DNA of 64,000 nt, from positions 2,154,220 to 2,218,219 of the forward strand of contig NZ_CP007128.1 in NCBI RefSeq assembly GCF_000522985.1, read 5' to 3'. Below are positions 16,520 to 24,761 of the stretch, in pieces. The stretch comes from Gemmatirosa kalamazoonensis. GTDB lineage: Bacteria; Gemmatimonadota; Gemmatimonadetes; Gemmatimonadales; Gemmatimonadaceae. Both the position numbers and the translations under genes were made by a program. Each line of letters starts with the position of its first letter. The stretch's first letter is position 1. The notes beneath the pieces were generated by a model. The model searched no databases. It was not told the origin of the DNA and saw nothing but the letters and a program-made list of their open reading frames with translations.

Positions 16520-19297
16520 ATGCGAATCCCCCATCCGCTCGTCCTCGCCGTGGCGCCCGCGTTCGCGCTGGCCGCGCCCGCCGTCTCGCAGCAACCCGCG
16601 CGCACCACCGGCAGGATCGTCGGCCGTGTGGTGGACGCGGCCAGCGGGGCGGGACTCGCCGACGTCGGCATCCAGGTCGTCGGCACCACGTTAGGCACCC
16701 TCACCGGCGTCGACGGCCGGTTCACCGTTCCGGCGGCGCCCGCCGGCAGCGTCACGCTGATGGCGCGCCGCATCGGCTATCAGGCGAAGACGGTCACCGG
16801 CATCGTCGTGCCCGCCGGCGGCTCGGTGGAGCAGAGCATCGCGTTAGGCGCCGCCACCGTGCAGCTCCAGGCCGTCTCCGTCACCGCGTCCGCCGAGCGT
16901 GGCACGGTGAGCGAGGCGCTCGACCGGCAGCGCACCGCGACCGGCATCGTGAACTCGGTCACCGCCGAGCAGATCGCGCGCAGCCCCGACCGCGATGCCG
17001 CGCAGGCCGTGCAGCGCGTGAGCGGCGTGACGGTCACCGACGGCAAGTACGTGCTCGTGCGCGGGCTCGGCGAGCGCTACACCACCGCGTCGCTGAACGG
17101 CGCGCGCATGCCGAGCCCGGAGCCCGAGCGCAAGGTCGTGCCGCTCGACCTGTTCCCGTCGGCGCTGCTCCAGAGCGTGACGACGAGCAAGACGTTCACC
17201 CCCGACCAGCCCGGCGACTTCACCGGCGCCTCGGTCGACATCGCGACGCGCGAGTTCCCGGCGAAGCGGCTCGTCACGCTCACCGCGACGACCGGCTACA
17301 ACTCGATCGCCACGGGCCGCACGGTGCTCGGCGGCGCGCGGCTCGGCACCGAGTGGCTCGGCCTCGGCGGCAGCGGGCGCGCGCTGCCCGCCGGCGGCGA
17401 TCTGGCGGTACGGGCCCTCGATCCGGCGCAGTCGCGCCGCTTCGTCGGGCAATTGCACAACAACTGGACGCCGTTCCAGTCCACCGCGCGGCCGAATGCC
17501 GGCCTCGGCGCGTCGATCGGCGGCCAGGCGCCGTTAGGCTTCCTGGGTGGCCGCTCCATCGGATACGTCGCGTCGCTGTCGTACGCGTACAACCAGGAGG
17601 TCCGGGCCGACGAGCTGCGGCAGCTCGTGGTCGGCGGCGGGCCGGCGCAGGTGCGCGCGTTCAACTCGCTCGCCGGCGAGACCGGACGCGAGAGCGTGCT
17701 GTGGGGCGGCATCGCGAACGTCAGCACGCTGCTCGGCACGCACACGCGCATCGCGCTGAACAACATGTACAACCGGTCGGCGGACAACGAGGCGCACCTC
17801 GACGAGGGCTTCGACGAGTCGCAGAGCGTCGATCCGACGGCGCACGCGAGCACCATCCGCCGCTCGTGGCTCGACTTCGTGCAGCGTACGGTGCGCTCCA
17901 ACCAGCTCCGCGGCGAGCACACGATCGGCGCGCGGCAGAGCCTCGACTGGACGATCACGTCGTCCGGCGTGACGCGCGACCAGCCCGACCGCACCGACGT
18001 GTTCCTGCGCCGCGACACGCCGCGGGACGCCTACGTGCTGCCGCTCGGCGAGCCCCGCGCGGCGCGCCGGCTCTATGCCGCGCTGCGCGAGAACAGCGTG
18101 GCGCCACAGGCGAGCTACCGCGTGCAGCTCGGCAGCGACGTCCGCCCGTGGACGCTGAAGGTCGGCGGCGCCTACCGCGACACGCGGCGCACGGCGTCGA
18201 ACGAGCCGTTCTTCTTCACGTCGCCGAGCGTCACCGAAGCGGAGCTGCGTCAGACGCCGGAGCAGCTCTTCCCCACGCTGACGGCCGAGAACCGCGTGAT
18301 CGTCGACCGCGACCCGGCGTCGGGCGCGTACACCGCGAACGACCGCGTGGCCGCCGGCTACGGCATGGCGGAGATCCCGTTAGGCGACCATCTCCGCCTC
18401 GTCGGCGGCGCGCGCGTCGAGAGCTGGCGGCTCGCGCTGAACACGCGGCAGACCGTCGGCGATCGGTTCGACTCCACGTACACGAGCACCGACGTGCTCC
18501 CATCGCTCGCGCTGAACGTGAAGCTGACCGACGCACAGAACGTCCGGCTGTCGGCGTCGCGCACGCTGTCGCGCCCCGAGTACCGTGAGCTGTCGCCGCT
18601 GCAGGAGCGCGGGCCGATCGGGGACCTCGACTTCGTCGGCAACCCGTCGCTGCAGCGCGCGCTGATCGACAACGTCGACGCGCGGTGGGAGCTGTACCCG
18701 AACCCGGGCGAGATCCTCAGCCTCGCCGTGTTCGCGAAGCGGTTCGACCATCCGATCGAGCGCGTGCAGGTGTCGACGAACGGCGGCAACATCTACTCGT
18801 TCGTGAACGCGGACGCGGCGCACAACTACGGCGTGGAGCTCGAGGCGCGGAAGGGGCTCGGCTTCCTCGGTGCGCCCCTGCGGCCGTTCTCCGGCTTCGC
18901 GAACGTGACGCTGATGAAGAGCACCATCACGCCGGGCAACACCGACATCAGCGCGCTCACGAGCGCCGACCGGCCGATGGTGGGCCAGGCGCCGTACGTC
19001 GTGAACACCGGGCTGTCGTGGGCCACCGCCGGCGGCGGCACGAGCGCGACGCTGCTGTACAACGTCGTCGGCCGCGCGATCGCCGCGACGGGCACGAAGC
19101 CGACGCCCGATACCTACGTGCAGCCGCGCAACATGCTCGACCTCTCGCTCCAGTTCCCGCTCGCCGGCGGCGTCGCCGCGAAGCTGAACGGGCGCAACCT
19201 GCTCGACGCGCCGTACGAGGAGCGCGCCGGCGGCCTCACGCGCGTGCGCTACCGCACGGGACGCGTGCTCTCCATGGCGCTGACCTGGACGCCGTGA
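16520..19297 (+). CDS. TonB-dependent outer-membrane receptor with CarboxypepD_reg-like N-terminal domain
   Basis: This 925-residue receptor has a signal peptide (cleavage near AVSQQ). A CarboxypepD_reg-like beta-sandwich follows (about 35-110, GRVVDAASGAGLADVGIQVVG). The plug domain (about 125-240) contains DAAQAVQRVSGVTVTDGKYVLVRG and LNGARMPSPEPE. The remainder is a 22-strand beta-barrel ending RTGRVLSMALTW, with the usual terminal aromatic residue. Such receptors import bulky or scarce ligands using TonB energy. It is followed by a beta-helix lipoprotein, and the locus is framed by OmpR/PhoB-type regulators and 11-nt direct repeats, which suggests a nutrient-limitation response. The ligand is unknown; phosphate-containing compounds are a guess from the operator type only. 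Confidence 0.9.
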   Translation: MRIPHPLVLAVAPAFALAAPAVSQQPARTTGRIVGRVVDAASGAGLADVGIQVVGTTLGTLTGVDGRFTVPAAPAGSVTLMARRIGYQAKTVTGIVVPAGGSVEQSIALGAATVQLQAVSVTASAERGTVSEALDRQRTATGIVNSVTAEQIARSPDRDAAQAVQRVSGVTVTDGKYVLVRGLGERYTTASLNGARMPSPEPERKVVPLDLFPSALLQSVTTSKTFTPDQPGDFTGASVDIATREFPAKRLVTLTATTGYNSIATGRTVLGGARLGTEWLGLGGSGRALPAGGDLAVRALDPAQSRRFVGQLHNNWTPFQSTARPNAGLGASIGGQAPLGFLGGRSIGYVASLSYAYNQEVRADELRQLVVGGGPAQVRAFNSLAGETGRESVLWGGIANVSTLLGTHTRIALNNMYNRSADNEAHLDEGFDESQSVDPTAHASTIRRSWLDFVQRTVRSNQLRGEHTIGARQSLDWTITSSGVTRDQPDRTDVFLRRDTPRDAYVLPLGEPRAARRLYAALRENSVAPQASYRVQLGSDVRPWTLKVGGAYRDTRRTASNEPFFFTSPSVTEAELRQTPEQLFPTLTAENRVIVDRDPASGAYTANDRVAAGYGMAEIPLGDHLRLVGGARVESWRLALNTRQTVGDRFDSTYTSTDVLPSLALNVKLTDAQNVRLSASRTLSRPEYRELSPLQERGPIGDLDFVGNPSLQRALIDNVDARWELYPNPGEILSLAVFAKRFDHPIERVQVSTNGGNIYSFVNADAAHNYGVELEARKGLGFLGAPLRPFSGFANVTLMKSTITPGNTDISALTSADRPMVGQAPYVVNTGLSWATAGGGTSATLLYNVVGRAIAATGTKPTPDTYVQPRNMLDLSLQFPLAGGVAAKLNGRNLLDAPYEERAGGLTRVRYRTGRVLSMALTWTP

Positions 19298-19331
19298 CGG
19301 AGCTGTGACCTCGTCGTAACGGAACTGTGCG
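19292..19331 (+). promoter_or_regulatory. Four-unit 11-nt-period direct repeat overlapping the receptor stop codon
   Basis: Half-sites CCGTGAC, CTGTGAC, TCGTAAC and CTGTGCG are separated by 4-nt spacers, so GTNAC-type cores start at 19294, 19305, 19316 and 19327. It is the most regular array in the window. It lies 67-106 nt before the lipoprotein ATG and could give that gene its own activated promoter. The TGA stop of the receptor gene is inside the first unit. Confidence 0.6.
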
Positions 19332-19366
19332 ACCCCACGGACATCGTTCGTGGGGTCGTTCTCTTT
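19330..19366 (+). terminator. Intrinsic terminator after the TonB receptor gene
   Basis: CGACCCCAC and GTGGGGTCG form a perfect 9-bp stem around an 11-nt loop, followed by the T-rich stretch TTCTCTTT. It sits 32 nt before the next start codon in the same direction, so it would reduce read-through from the receptor gene into the lipoprotein gene. Confidence 0.75.
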
Positions 19367-19397
19367 GCTTCAACACACCTCGACACACCTCGCCAAC

Positions 19398-21143
19398 ATG
19401 GGTCTTCACCCCCGTCGGCTCCTCACGCTCGCCGTGATCACGGCGCTCGCGGCTTGCAGCAGCAACGACAACGGCGTCGTCGGCACGACGAACCCGCCAG
19501 TGGTCACGAAGCCGGATGCGCCTTCGAACCTCACCGCCGTCGCGCTCTCGCCGACGTCGATCCGCCTCACGTGGAGCGGTCCGACGACCGCGACCGGCTA
19601 CGTCGTGCAGCGCGCCGCGGGCAGCGGCGCGTTCGCGACCATCGCGTCGAACGTCGGTACGACGACGTACACCGACACCGGCCTCACGCCGGCGACCCAG
19701 TACCGCTACCAGGTCGCCACGCTCCGCAACGCCGACACGAGCACGACGTGGGCGGCGGTGGCCATGGGCTCGGCGCAGAAGGCGACGGTGACGCTCGCCG
19801 GCAACCTCACCACGACGCGCACGCTCACGCCGGACACGAACTGGGTGCTGAGCGGCTTCTACAAGGTGCGCGCGGGCGGGCAGCTCGTCGTGAAGCCGGG
19901 CACCGTGATCGTCGGCGACACGCTCGTGCCGGGCTCCTCGCTCTGGATCCTGCAGGGCGGCAAGATCGACGCGCAGGGCACCGCCGCGCAGCCGATCGTG
20001 TTCACGTCGGAGCGGGCCGCCGGCACGCGCGCACCGGGCGACTGGGGCGGCGTCATCATCGTCGGCAAGGCGATCGCGAACCGCGGCTGCCCGAACGCCG
20101 CGAACCCCGCGTGCGTGAACGCGACCCTCACCGAGGGCCCGTCGGGCGGCCTGCAGAACACCGCCGAGAACTACGCCGGCGGTACGGACCCGAACGACAA
20201 CAGCGGCACGCTGCGCTACGTGCGCATCGAGTTCGCCGGCTACGCGGTGGACGTGAATCAGGAGCTGAACGCGCTGTCGAGCTACGCGGTCGGCCGCGGC
20301 ACGACGTACGAGTACCTCGAGGCGCTGTCGGGGCTCGACGACTCGTTCGAGTTCTTCGGCGGCTCGGTCGACGCGCGCTACCTCGTGTCGTACGAGGCGG
20401 GCGACGACCACTTCGACTGGACCGAGGGCTTCAACGGCCGCGTGCAGTTCATCATCGGACTGCAGACGTACAAGCCCACGCCGCGCGCCGGCGCCGGCTT
20501 CGCGTCGAGCGACCCGCGCGGCTTCGAGGGAGACGGCTGCGAGAACGACAAGCCGGGCTGCCCGGACTACAACACGAAGCCGTACTCGATGCCGGTGTTC
20601 GCGAACTTCACGCTCATCGGGTCGGGCCCCGACGTCTTCACCGGCATCTCGGCCGCGAACACGAGCGGCGCGACGATCCGCCGCGGCTCGGGCGGCTCGC
20701 TGTTCAACGGCGTGATCGCGCGCTGGCAGGGGATCGGGCTGAACGTCGTCGACGCGCAGACCGACCAGCGTCGGCAGGAAGACAGCCTGTTCGTGAGCAA
20801 CAACGTGTTCGCGTCGAACGCCGGCGGGAACTTCAACGCCGCGGGCACCGGCTTCGGCCAGCTCACGAGCTTCCCGAACAACGACGACTCGCCGGCCGAT
20901 CCGACGACGTTCTTCACCGCGCTCCCCGCGGCCGGCGCGACGCCGACGCTCGCTGGGCTCGACTGGACGCCGTCGGCGGCGTCGCCCCTGCGCAGCGGCG
21001 GTCTCACGACGCTGCCGCCTCGCGTCGCGGCGCGCGTGACGGGCTTCTTCGGCGGCGCGATGCCGGCCACGTCGTACCGCGGCGCGGCCGACCCGAGCGG
21101 CACGAAGTGGTGGGCCGGCTGGACGAGCTACGCGCGCAACTGA
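19398..21143 (+). CDS. Lipoprotein with fibronectin type III and right-handed beta-helix domains
   Basis: This 581-residue protein has a lipoprotein signal with lipobox ALAAC (Cys near residue 21). A fibronectin type III domain spans about 40-125 (PSNLTAVALSPTSIRLTWSGP ... GLTPATQYRYQVATL). The rest is a parallel beta-helix-like domain of the type paired with TonB receptors in several phyla (LSGFYKVRAGGQLVVKPGTV, GDWGGVIIVGKAIANRGC, YVRIEFAGYAVD, SGLDDSFEFFGGSVDARYLV). It is probably exposed at the outer membrane and helps capture ligand for the receptor encoded just upstream. ATG 19398 is chosen because the lipobox then falls at the normal distance. Confidence 0.85.
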   Translation: MGLHPRRLLTLAVITALAACSSNDNGVVGTTNPPVVTKPDAPSNLTAVALSPTSIRLTWSGPTTATGYVVQRAAGSGAFATIASNVGTTTYTDTGLTPATQYRYQVATLRNADTSTTWAAVAMGSAQKATVTLAGNLTTTRTLTPDTNWVLSGFYKVRAGGQLVVKPGTVIVGDTLVPGSSLWILQGGKIDAQGTAAQPIVFTSERAAGTRAPGDWGGVIIVGKAIANRGCPNAANPACVNATLTEGPSGGLQNTAENYAGGTDPNDNSGTLRYVRIEFAGYAVDVNQELNALSSYAVGRGTTYEYLEALSGLDDSFEFFGGSVDARYLVSYEAGDDHFDWTEGFNGRVQFIIGLQTYKPTPRAGAGFASSDPRGFEGDGCENDKPGCPDYNTKPYSMPVFANFTLIGSGPDVFTGISAANTSGATIRRGSGGSLFNGVIARWQGIGLNVVDAQTDQRRQEDSLFVSNNVFASNAGGNFNAAGTGFGQLTSFPNNDDSPADPTTFFTALPAAGATPTLAGLDWTPSAASPLRSGGLTTLPPRVAARVTGFFGGAMPATSYRGAADPSGTKWWAGWTSYARN

Positions 21144-21160
21144 TCGGATCCCGATCGCCG

Positions 21161-21721
21161 ATGAAGCTCGCGTCTCGTGTCTCGTTCGTTCTCGCGCTGC
21201 TCGGTGCCTGTCGCGGCGCCGAGCGGCCGTCGGCCGCCGACAGTGCATATGCGCCGAGCGTGATGATCGCGCGCTTCCGGCAGCAGGTGCCGGAGCGGCC
21301 GACGCGGTTAGGCGACGGCGCCGCGGAGGGCGCGGACACGCTGCTCGCCCGGTGGGCGCGTGGCGTCGCGGCGCGCGACACGGCGGCGCTGCGGCCGCTC
21401 GCGCTCACCGTGAGCGAGTTCGCGTGGCTCTACTACGCCGACAGCCCGATGGCGCAGCCGCCGTACGAGCTCGATCCCGACGTCATGTGGACGCAGATCT
21501 CGTCGCAGAGCGCGCGCGGGCTCACGCGCGCGCTGCAGCGCTTCGGCGGCCGATCGTTAGGCGCCGTACGCTCGGCGTGCACGGCGCCGCGCGTCTCGCG
21601 TGCGCTGCGGCTCTACGACTGCACCGTCGCCGTGCCCGCGGCTGGCGGCGCGACGCTGCGGTTGTCGGTGGTGGAGCGCGACGGGCGGTTCAAGCTGGTC
21701 GGCTTCGGCACGAACCTCTGA
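21161..21721 (+). CDS. Small hypothetical lipoprotein
   Basis: This 186-residue protein has a lipobox LLGAC near residue 17. The mature part has a helical segment (PSVMIARFRQQVPERP) and then a compact alpha/beta part (DTAALRPLALTVSEFAWLYY, LYDCTVAVPA, RLSVVERDGRFKLVGFGTNL). Two Cys residues in the C-terminal half may form a disulphide. The ending resembles proteins of the cystatin/NTF2-like class, but I cannot assign a family. It starts 18 nt after the beta-helix lipoprotein and 4 nt before the regulator gene, so the three are probably one transcript. Confidence 0.7.
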   Translation: MKLASRVSFVLALLGACRGAERPSAADSAYAPSVMIARFRQQVPERPTRLGDGAAEGADTLLARWARGVAARDTAALRPLALTVSEFAWLYYADSPMAQPPYELDPDVMWTQISSQSARGLTRALQRFGGRSLGAVRSACTAPRVSRALRLYDCTVAVPAAGGATLRLSVVERDGRFKLVGFGTNL

Positions 21722-21725
21722 GTCG

Positions 21726-22394
21726 ATGACGGCCCGCGCGGCGCCGCACGCGCTCGTCGCCGCGCGCGAGACGGAGGTCGTCGCCGACCTCACGTACGGG
21801 CTCGCGCGCGCGGGCTTCACGGTGGCGAGCGCGCCGAGCGTCGCCGAGGCGTGGATCGCGGTGCACGAGCGGCCACCGGAGCTGCTCGTCGCGAGCGAGG
21901 CGCTCGCGCTGTCGCCGCGCGTGGGACTGCTGCCGCGCCTCCGCCGCGATCCCACGGTGCGGCACGTCGGCGTCATCATCGTCACCGATGGCCCGGCGCC
22001 CGCGGCGTGCGATGCCGTCGTCGCGCGCCCGTCGGACGCGCCGGCGATCGCCGCCGCCGCGGGGAGCGTGCTGCGACTCGTGCGCGAGCGTGCCGGCCGC
22101 GCGGGCGGCGACACCGCGTGTCCCATCGCGCTCGACGGGCTGCTGAACGAGGTGCGCGTGCGCGACGCGCGTCTCGCCCTGTCGCCGAGCGAGCTCGCGC
22201 TGCTGCGCCTCCTGCTCGCGCATCCACGCGGCGTCCCCGACGTGCGGCTGCGCCGCGTGCTCTGGGACGACGGGACGCGCGCGCACATCCGCGCCCTCGT
22301 TTCCGTCGCGCACCGCCTGCGGCGCAAGCTGCGCCCATTCGGCGTGACGCTGGGGCGATCGGCGGACGAAGCGGGGTACGCGCTACGCTGGTGA
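21726..22394 (+). CDS. Winged-helix regulator with a degenerate (pseudo-)receiver domain
   Basis: This 222-residue protein has the OmpR/PhoB layout. The C-terminal winged helix (about 130-222: LALSPSELALLRLLLAHP, HIRALVSVAHRLRRKLRPFG, EAGYALRW) is intact. In the N-terminal receiver the position of the phospho-accepting Asp reads ELLVASEAL, and the conserved Lys region reads VVARPSDAP, so both key residues are missing. It is likely a phosphorylation-independent regulator. It ends the receptor-lipoprotein gene set, and an 11-nt-period repeat array begins 13 nt after its stop, so local autoregulation or cross-regulation is a reasonable guess. Confidence 0.82.
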   Translation: MTARAAPHALVAARETEVVADLTYGLARAGFTVASAPSVAEAWIAVHERPPELLVASEALALSPRVGLLPRLRRDPTVRHVGVIIVTDGPAPAACDAVVARPSDAPAIAAAAGSVLRLVRERAGRAGGDTACPIALDGLLNEVRVRDARLALSPSELALLRLLLAHPRGVPDVRLRRVLWDDGTRAHIRALVSVAHRLRRKLRPFGVTLGRSADEAGYALRW

Positions 22395-22406
22395 TGGCGA
22401 GAGGGC

Positions 22407-22437
22407 ACGTTACGCGGCCGTGACGCGCTCGTGACCG
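22407..22437 (+). promoter_or_regulatory. Three-unit 11-nt-period direct repeat
   Basis: Half-sites ACGTTAC, CCGTGAC and TCGTGAC with 4-nt spacers place GTNAC cores at 22409, 22420 and 22431. The array lies between the winged-helix regulator and a small lipoprotein gene (ATG 22479). Same pattern as at 16296 and 19292. Confidence 0.55.
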
Positions 22438-22478
22438 GTTCGCGCGGCGCGGCGGCGATCGGCGCGCCATGATGGGGC

Positions 22479-22913
22479 ATGCGCATGCCGGTGTGGACGA
22501 CGGCGATGCTGGTGTTGGCGGGGATGGGATGCGAGCGCGGTGCGGTGAACCCGTGCGACCGCCCGTTCCCCGACGTCGACCGGCTGATCGACGTATCGAC
22601 GGCGGGGACCGGCGCGGCGTCGCTCGCGCGACTGCGCGTCGTGCAGCGCTACGCGCCGGGCATCGACGATGGGTGCGCGCAGGCGGTCCCGGTGCGCCTC
22701 TCGTTCGTCGGCAGCGGGCCGAGTGCGGTGTCGTTCACCTATCGCGTGACGTGGAGCGCGAGCGGCGGAAGCGGCGGCTGGTTCCGTGGCGGCGTCGTGA
22801 CGCGGCTCGGTGTCGGCGCCGAGTTGGACGCGGGCATCGTGCGCGACGGCGCGCCCATCGGTGAGGGGACGATCGCCGTCGCGGTCACCGACATGCGCGC
22901 GCTCGACCGCTGA
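22479..22913 (+). CDS. Small hypothetical lipoprotein
   Basis: This 144-residue protein starts with a signal peptide and lipobox LAGMGC (Cys near residue 18). The mature part is rich in beta strand (VPVRLSFVGSGPSAVSFTYRVTW, GGWFRGGVVTRLG, GEGTIAVAVTDMRAL) and contains two further Cys residues. I recognise no family. It stands behind a GTNAC repeat array, which makes it a candidate member of the same regulon as the TonB receptor. The 139 nt between its stop and panC hold a possible GATAAC -10 element near 22959 and nothing else I can support. Confidence 0.65.
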   Translation: MRMPVWTTAMLVLAGMGCERGAVNPCDRPFPDVDRLIDVSTAGTGAASLARLRVVQRYAPGIDDGCAQAVPVRLSFVGSGPSAVSFTYRVTWSASGGSGGWFRGGVVTRLGVGAELDAGIVRDGAPIGEGTIAVAVTDMRALDR

Positions 22914-23052
22914 GCGGCGAGCGCCTCGCGACCGCGGACGCACTCCCGCCGTCGCGTCGATAACTTCCCGGCATGTCAGGGATCGCCAGTGAAGCGGCCG
23001 CACGGCGGTCGGGGACGGCGCGCGCGCGTCGGCGCGTCGTCGTGAGGCCGCG

Positions 23053-23907
23053 ATGAGAATCGTGCGCACGGTCGCGGAGCTGCGTGCGCTGCTCGACGAC
23101 GAGCGGCGCGCGGGCCGTACGGTCGGCCTCGTGCCGACGATGGGCTACTTCCACGAGGGCCACGCGTCGCTCATGCGCCGCGCGCGCGACGCGTGCGACG
23201 TCGTCGTGGTGTCGCTGTTCGTGAACCCCACGCAGTTCGACGATCCCGCGGACCTCGTGGCGTACCCGCGCGACGAGGCGCGCGACGCGAGCGTCGCCGC
23301 GGTTGCGGGCGTCGCGTACCTGTTCGCGCCGGAGCCCGCGGAGATCTACCCGCCGGGATTCGCCACGAGCGTCACCGTGGCGCGGGTCACCGAGCCGATG
23401 GAGGGCGCGCAGCGCGGACCGGGCCACTTCCGCGGCGTGGCGACGGTCGTCGCCAAGCTGTTCAACATCGTGCAGCCGCACGCGGCGTTCTTCGGGCAGA
23501 AGGACGCGCAGCAGGCGCTCGTCGTGCGGCGCATGGCGCGCGACCTGGACTTCCGGCTGCGCGTCGAGGTGTGCCCCACGGTGCGCGAGCCCGACGGCCT
23601 CGCGATGTCCAGCCGCAACGTGCGCCTCGACGCCGACGCGCGGCGACGCGCGGTGGCACTCGCGCGCGGGCTGGAGGCCGCGCGCTCACGCGTGCTCGAC
23701 GGCGCCACGAACGCCGTCGATGTCGTCGCCACTGGGCGCGACGCGATGCGCGCGCTCGACGTCGAGCCCGAGTACTTCGAGGTCGTCTCCGCCGACACGC
23801 TCGAGCCGGTGGATCCGCTCGCCGGCGAGCTGCTCGTCGCCGTCGCCGCGCGCGTCGGGGGCGTGCGGCTCATCGACAACGTGCTCGTCGACGCGGGGGC
23901 GCGATGA
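23053..23907 (+). CDS. panC: Pantothenate synthetase
   Basis: This 284-residue enzyme joins pantoate and beta-alanine with ATP, the last step of vitamin B5 synthesis. The HIGH-like motif is seen as PTMGYFHEGHASL near 29 and is slightly unusual (most family members have MGALHEGH). FVNPTQFDDPADLVAYPRD follows near 58. FGQKDAQQ near 151 and MSSRN near 189 are the other ATP-site signatures. Its stop overlaps the panB start (ATGA), so the two are translationally coupled. Confidence 0.96.
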   Translation: MRIVRTVAELRALLDDERRAGRTVGLVPTMGYFHEGHASLMRRARDACDVVVVSLFVNPTQFDDPADLVAYPRDEARDASVAAVAGVAYLFAPEPAEIYPPGFATSVTVARVTEPMEGAQRGPGHFRGVATVVAKLFNIVQPHAAFFGQKDAQQALVVRRMARDLDFRLRVEVCPTVREPDGLAMSSRNVRLDADARRRAVALARGLEAARSRVLDGATNAVDVVATGRDAMRALDVEPEYFEVVSADTLEPVDPLAGELLVAVAARVGGVRLIDNVLVDAGAR

Positions 23908-24761
23908 CGGCGCCGGTGACGACGGGCGATCTCGCGGCGATGAAGCGGCGCGGCGACCCGATCGTGATGGTGACCGCGTACGACCACGTCACGGCGCGCG
24001 TCGCGGAGTCGGCCGGCGTCGACGCAGTGCTGGTTGGCGACTCCGCGGCGATGACGGTCCTCGGCTACCCGTCCACGCGTGAGATCGGCGTCGACGAGCT
24101 GCTCGTGCTCACGCGCGCGGTGCGGCGCGGCCTCGTGCGGCCACTGCTCGTCGGCGATCTGCCGTACGCCAGCTACGAGGCGTCGGACGCGCAGGCGTTG
24201 GGCACCGCGCGGCGCTTCGTCGACGCCGGGTGCGCCGCGGTGAAGATGGAGGGCGCCGGCCCGATCGCCGACCGCGCGCGCGCGCTCGTGCGCGCCGGCA
24301 TTCCCGTGATGGGCCACGTCGGGCTCACGCCGCAGGCGAGCGCGGGTCCCGAGGGCTACCGGGTGCGCGGCGCGACGGCCGACGAGGTGCTCGGCATCCG
24401 CCGCGACGTCGACGCGCTCGTCGACGCGGGGTGCTTCGCGATCGTGTTCGAGGCGATCCCCGCGGCGGTCGCGGCGCTGCTCGTGCCCGCGATCCCGGTC
24501 CCGGTGATCGGGATCGGCGCCGGGCCGGCGACCGACGGGCAGGTGCTCGTGTTCCACGACCTCGTGGGCCTCAGCGAGGGACGCGCGCCGCGGTTCGTGA
24601 AGCGCTACGCGGCGCTCGGCCCGCTCATGGTCGACGCGGTCGCGCGGTATGCGGCCGAGACGCGCGCGCGTGAGTTCCCCGCGCCGGAGCACACCTACCG
24701 CATCCCCGCGGCCGAGCTGGAGGCGGCGCGCGTCGCCATCGACGGCGCGGCGGCGACGTGA
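23904..24761 (+). CDS. panB: 3-methyl-2-oxobutanoate hydroxymethyltransferase
   Basis: This 285-residue TIM-barrel enzyme makes ketopantoate from alpha-ketoisovalerate and methylene-tetrahydrofolate. The metal and substrate loop is present as VLVGDSAAMTVLGY near 42 (most relatives read GDSLGMV). GDLPYASYEAS near 82, KMEGA near 113, GHVGLTPQ near 138 and FEAIP near 180 (catalytic Glu) are all in place. It lies between panC and glpQ with overlapping stop/start codons on both sides. Confidence 0.96.
   Translation: MTAPVTTGDLAAMKRRGDPIVMVTAYDHVTARVAESAGVDAVLVGDSAAMTVLGYPSTREIGVDELLVLTRAVRRGLVRPLLVGDLPYASYEASDAQALGTARRFVDAGCAAVKMEGAGPIADRARALVRAGIPVMGHVGLTPQASAGPEGYRVRGATADEVLGIRRDVDALVDAGCFAIVFEAIPAAVAALLVPAIPVPVIGIGAGPATDGQVLVFHDLVGLSEGRAPRFVKRYAALGPLMVDAVARYAAETRAREFPAPEHTYRIPAAELEAARVAIDGAAAT

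Noticed and set aside
22973-23056. 27-codon frame overlapping the panC start by ATGA
   Set aside because: Short and Arg/Ala-rich with no ribosome site; the overlap alone is not enough support.
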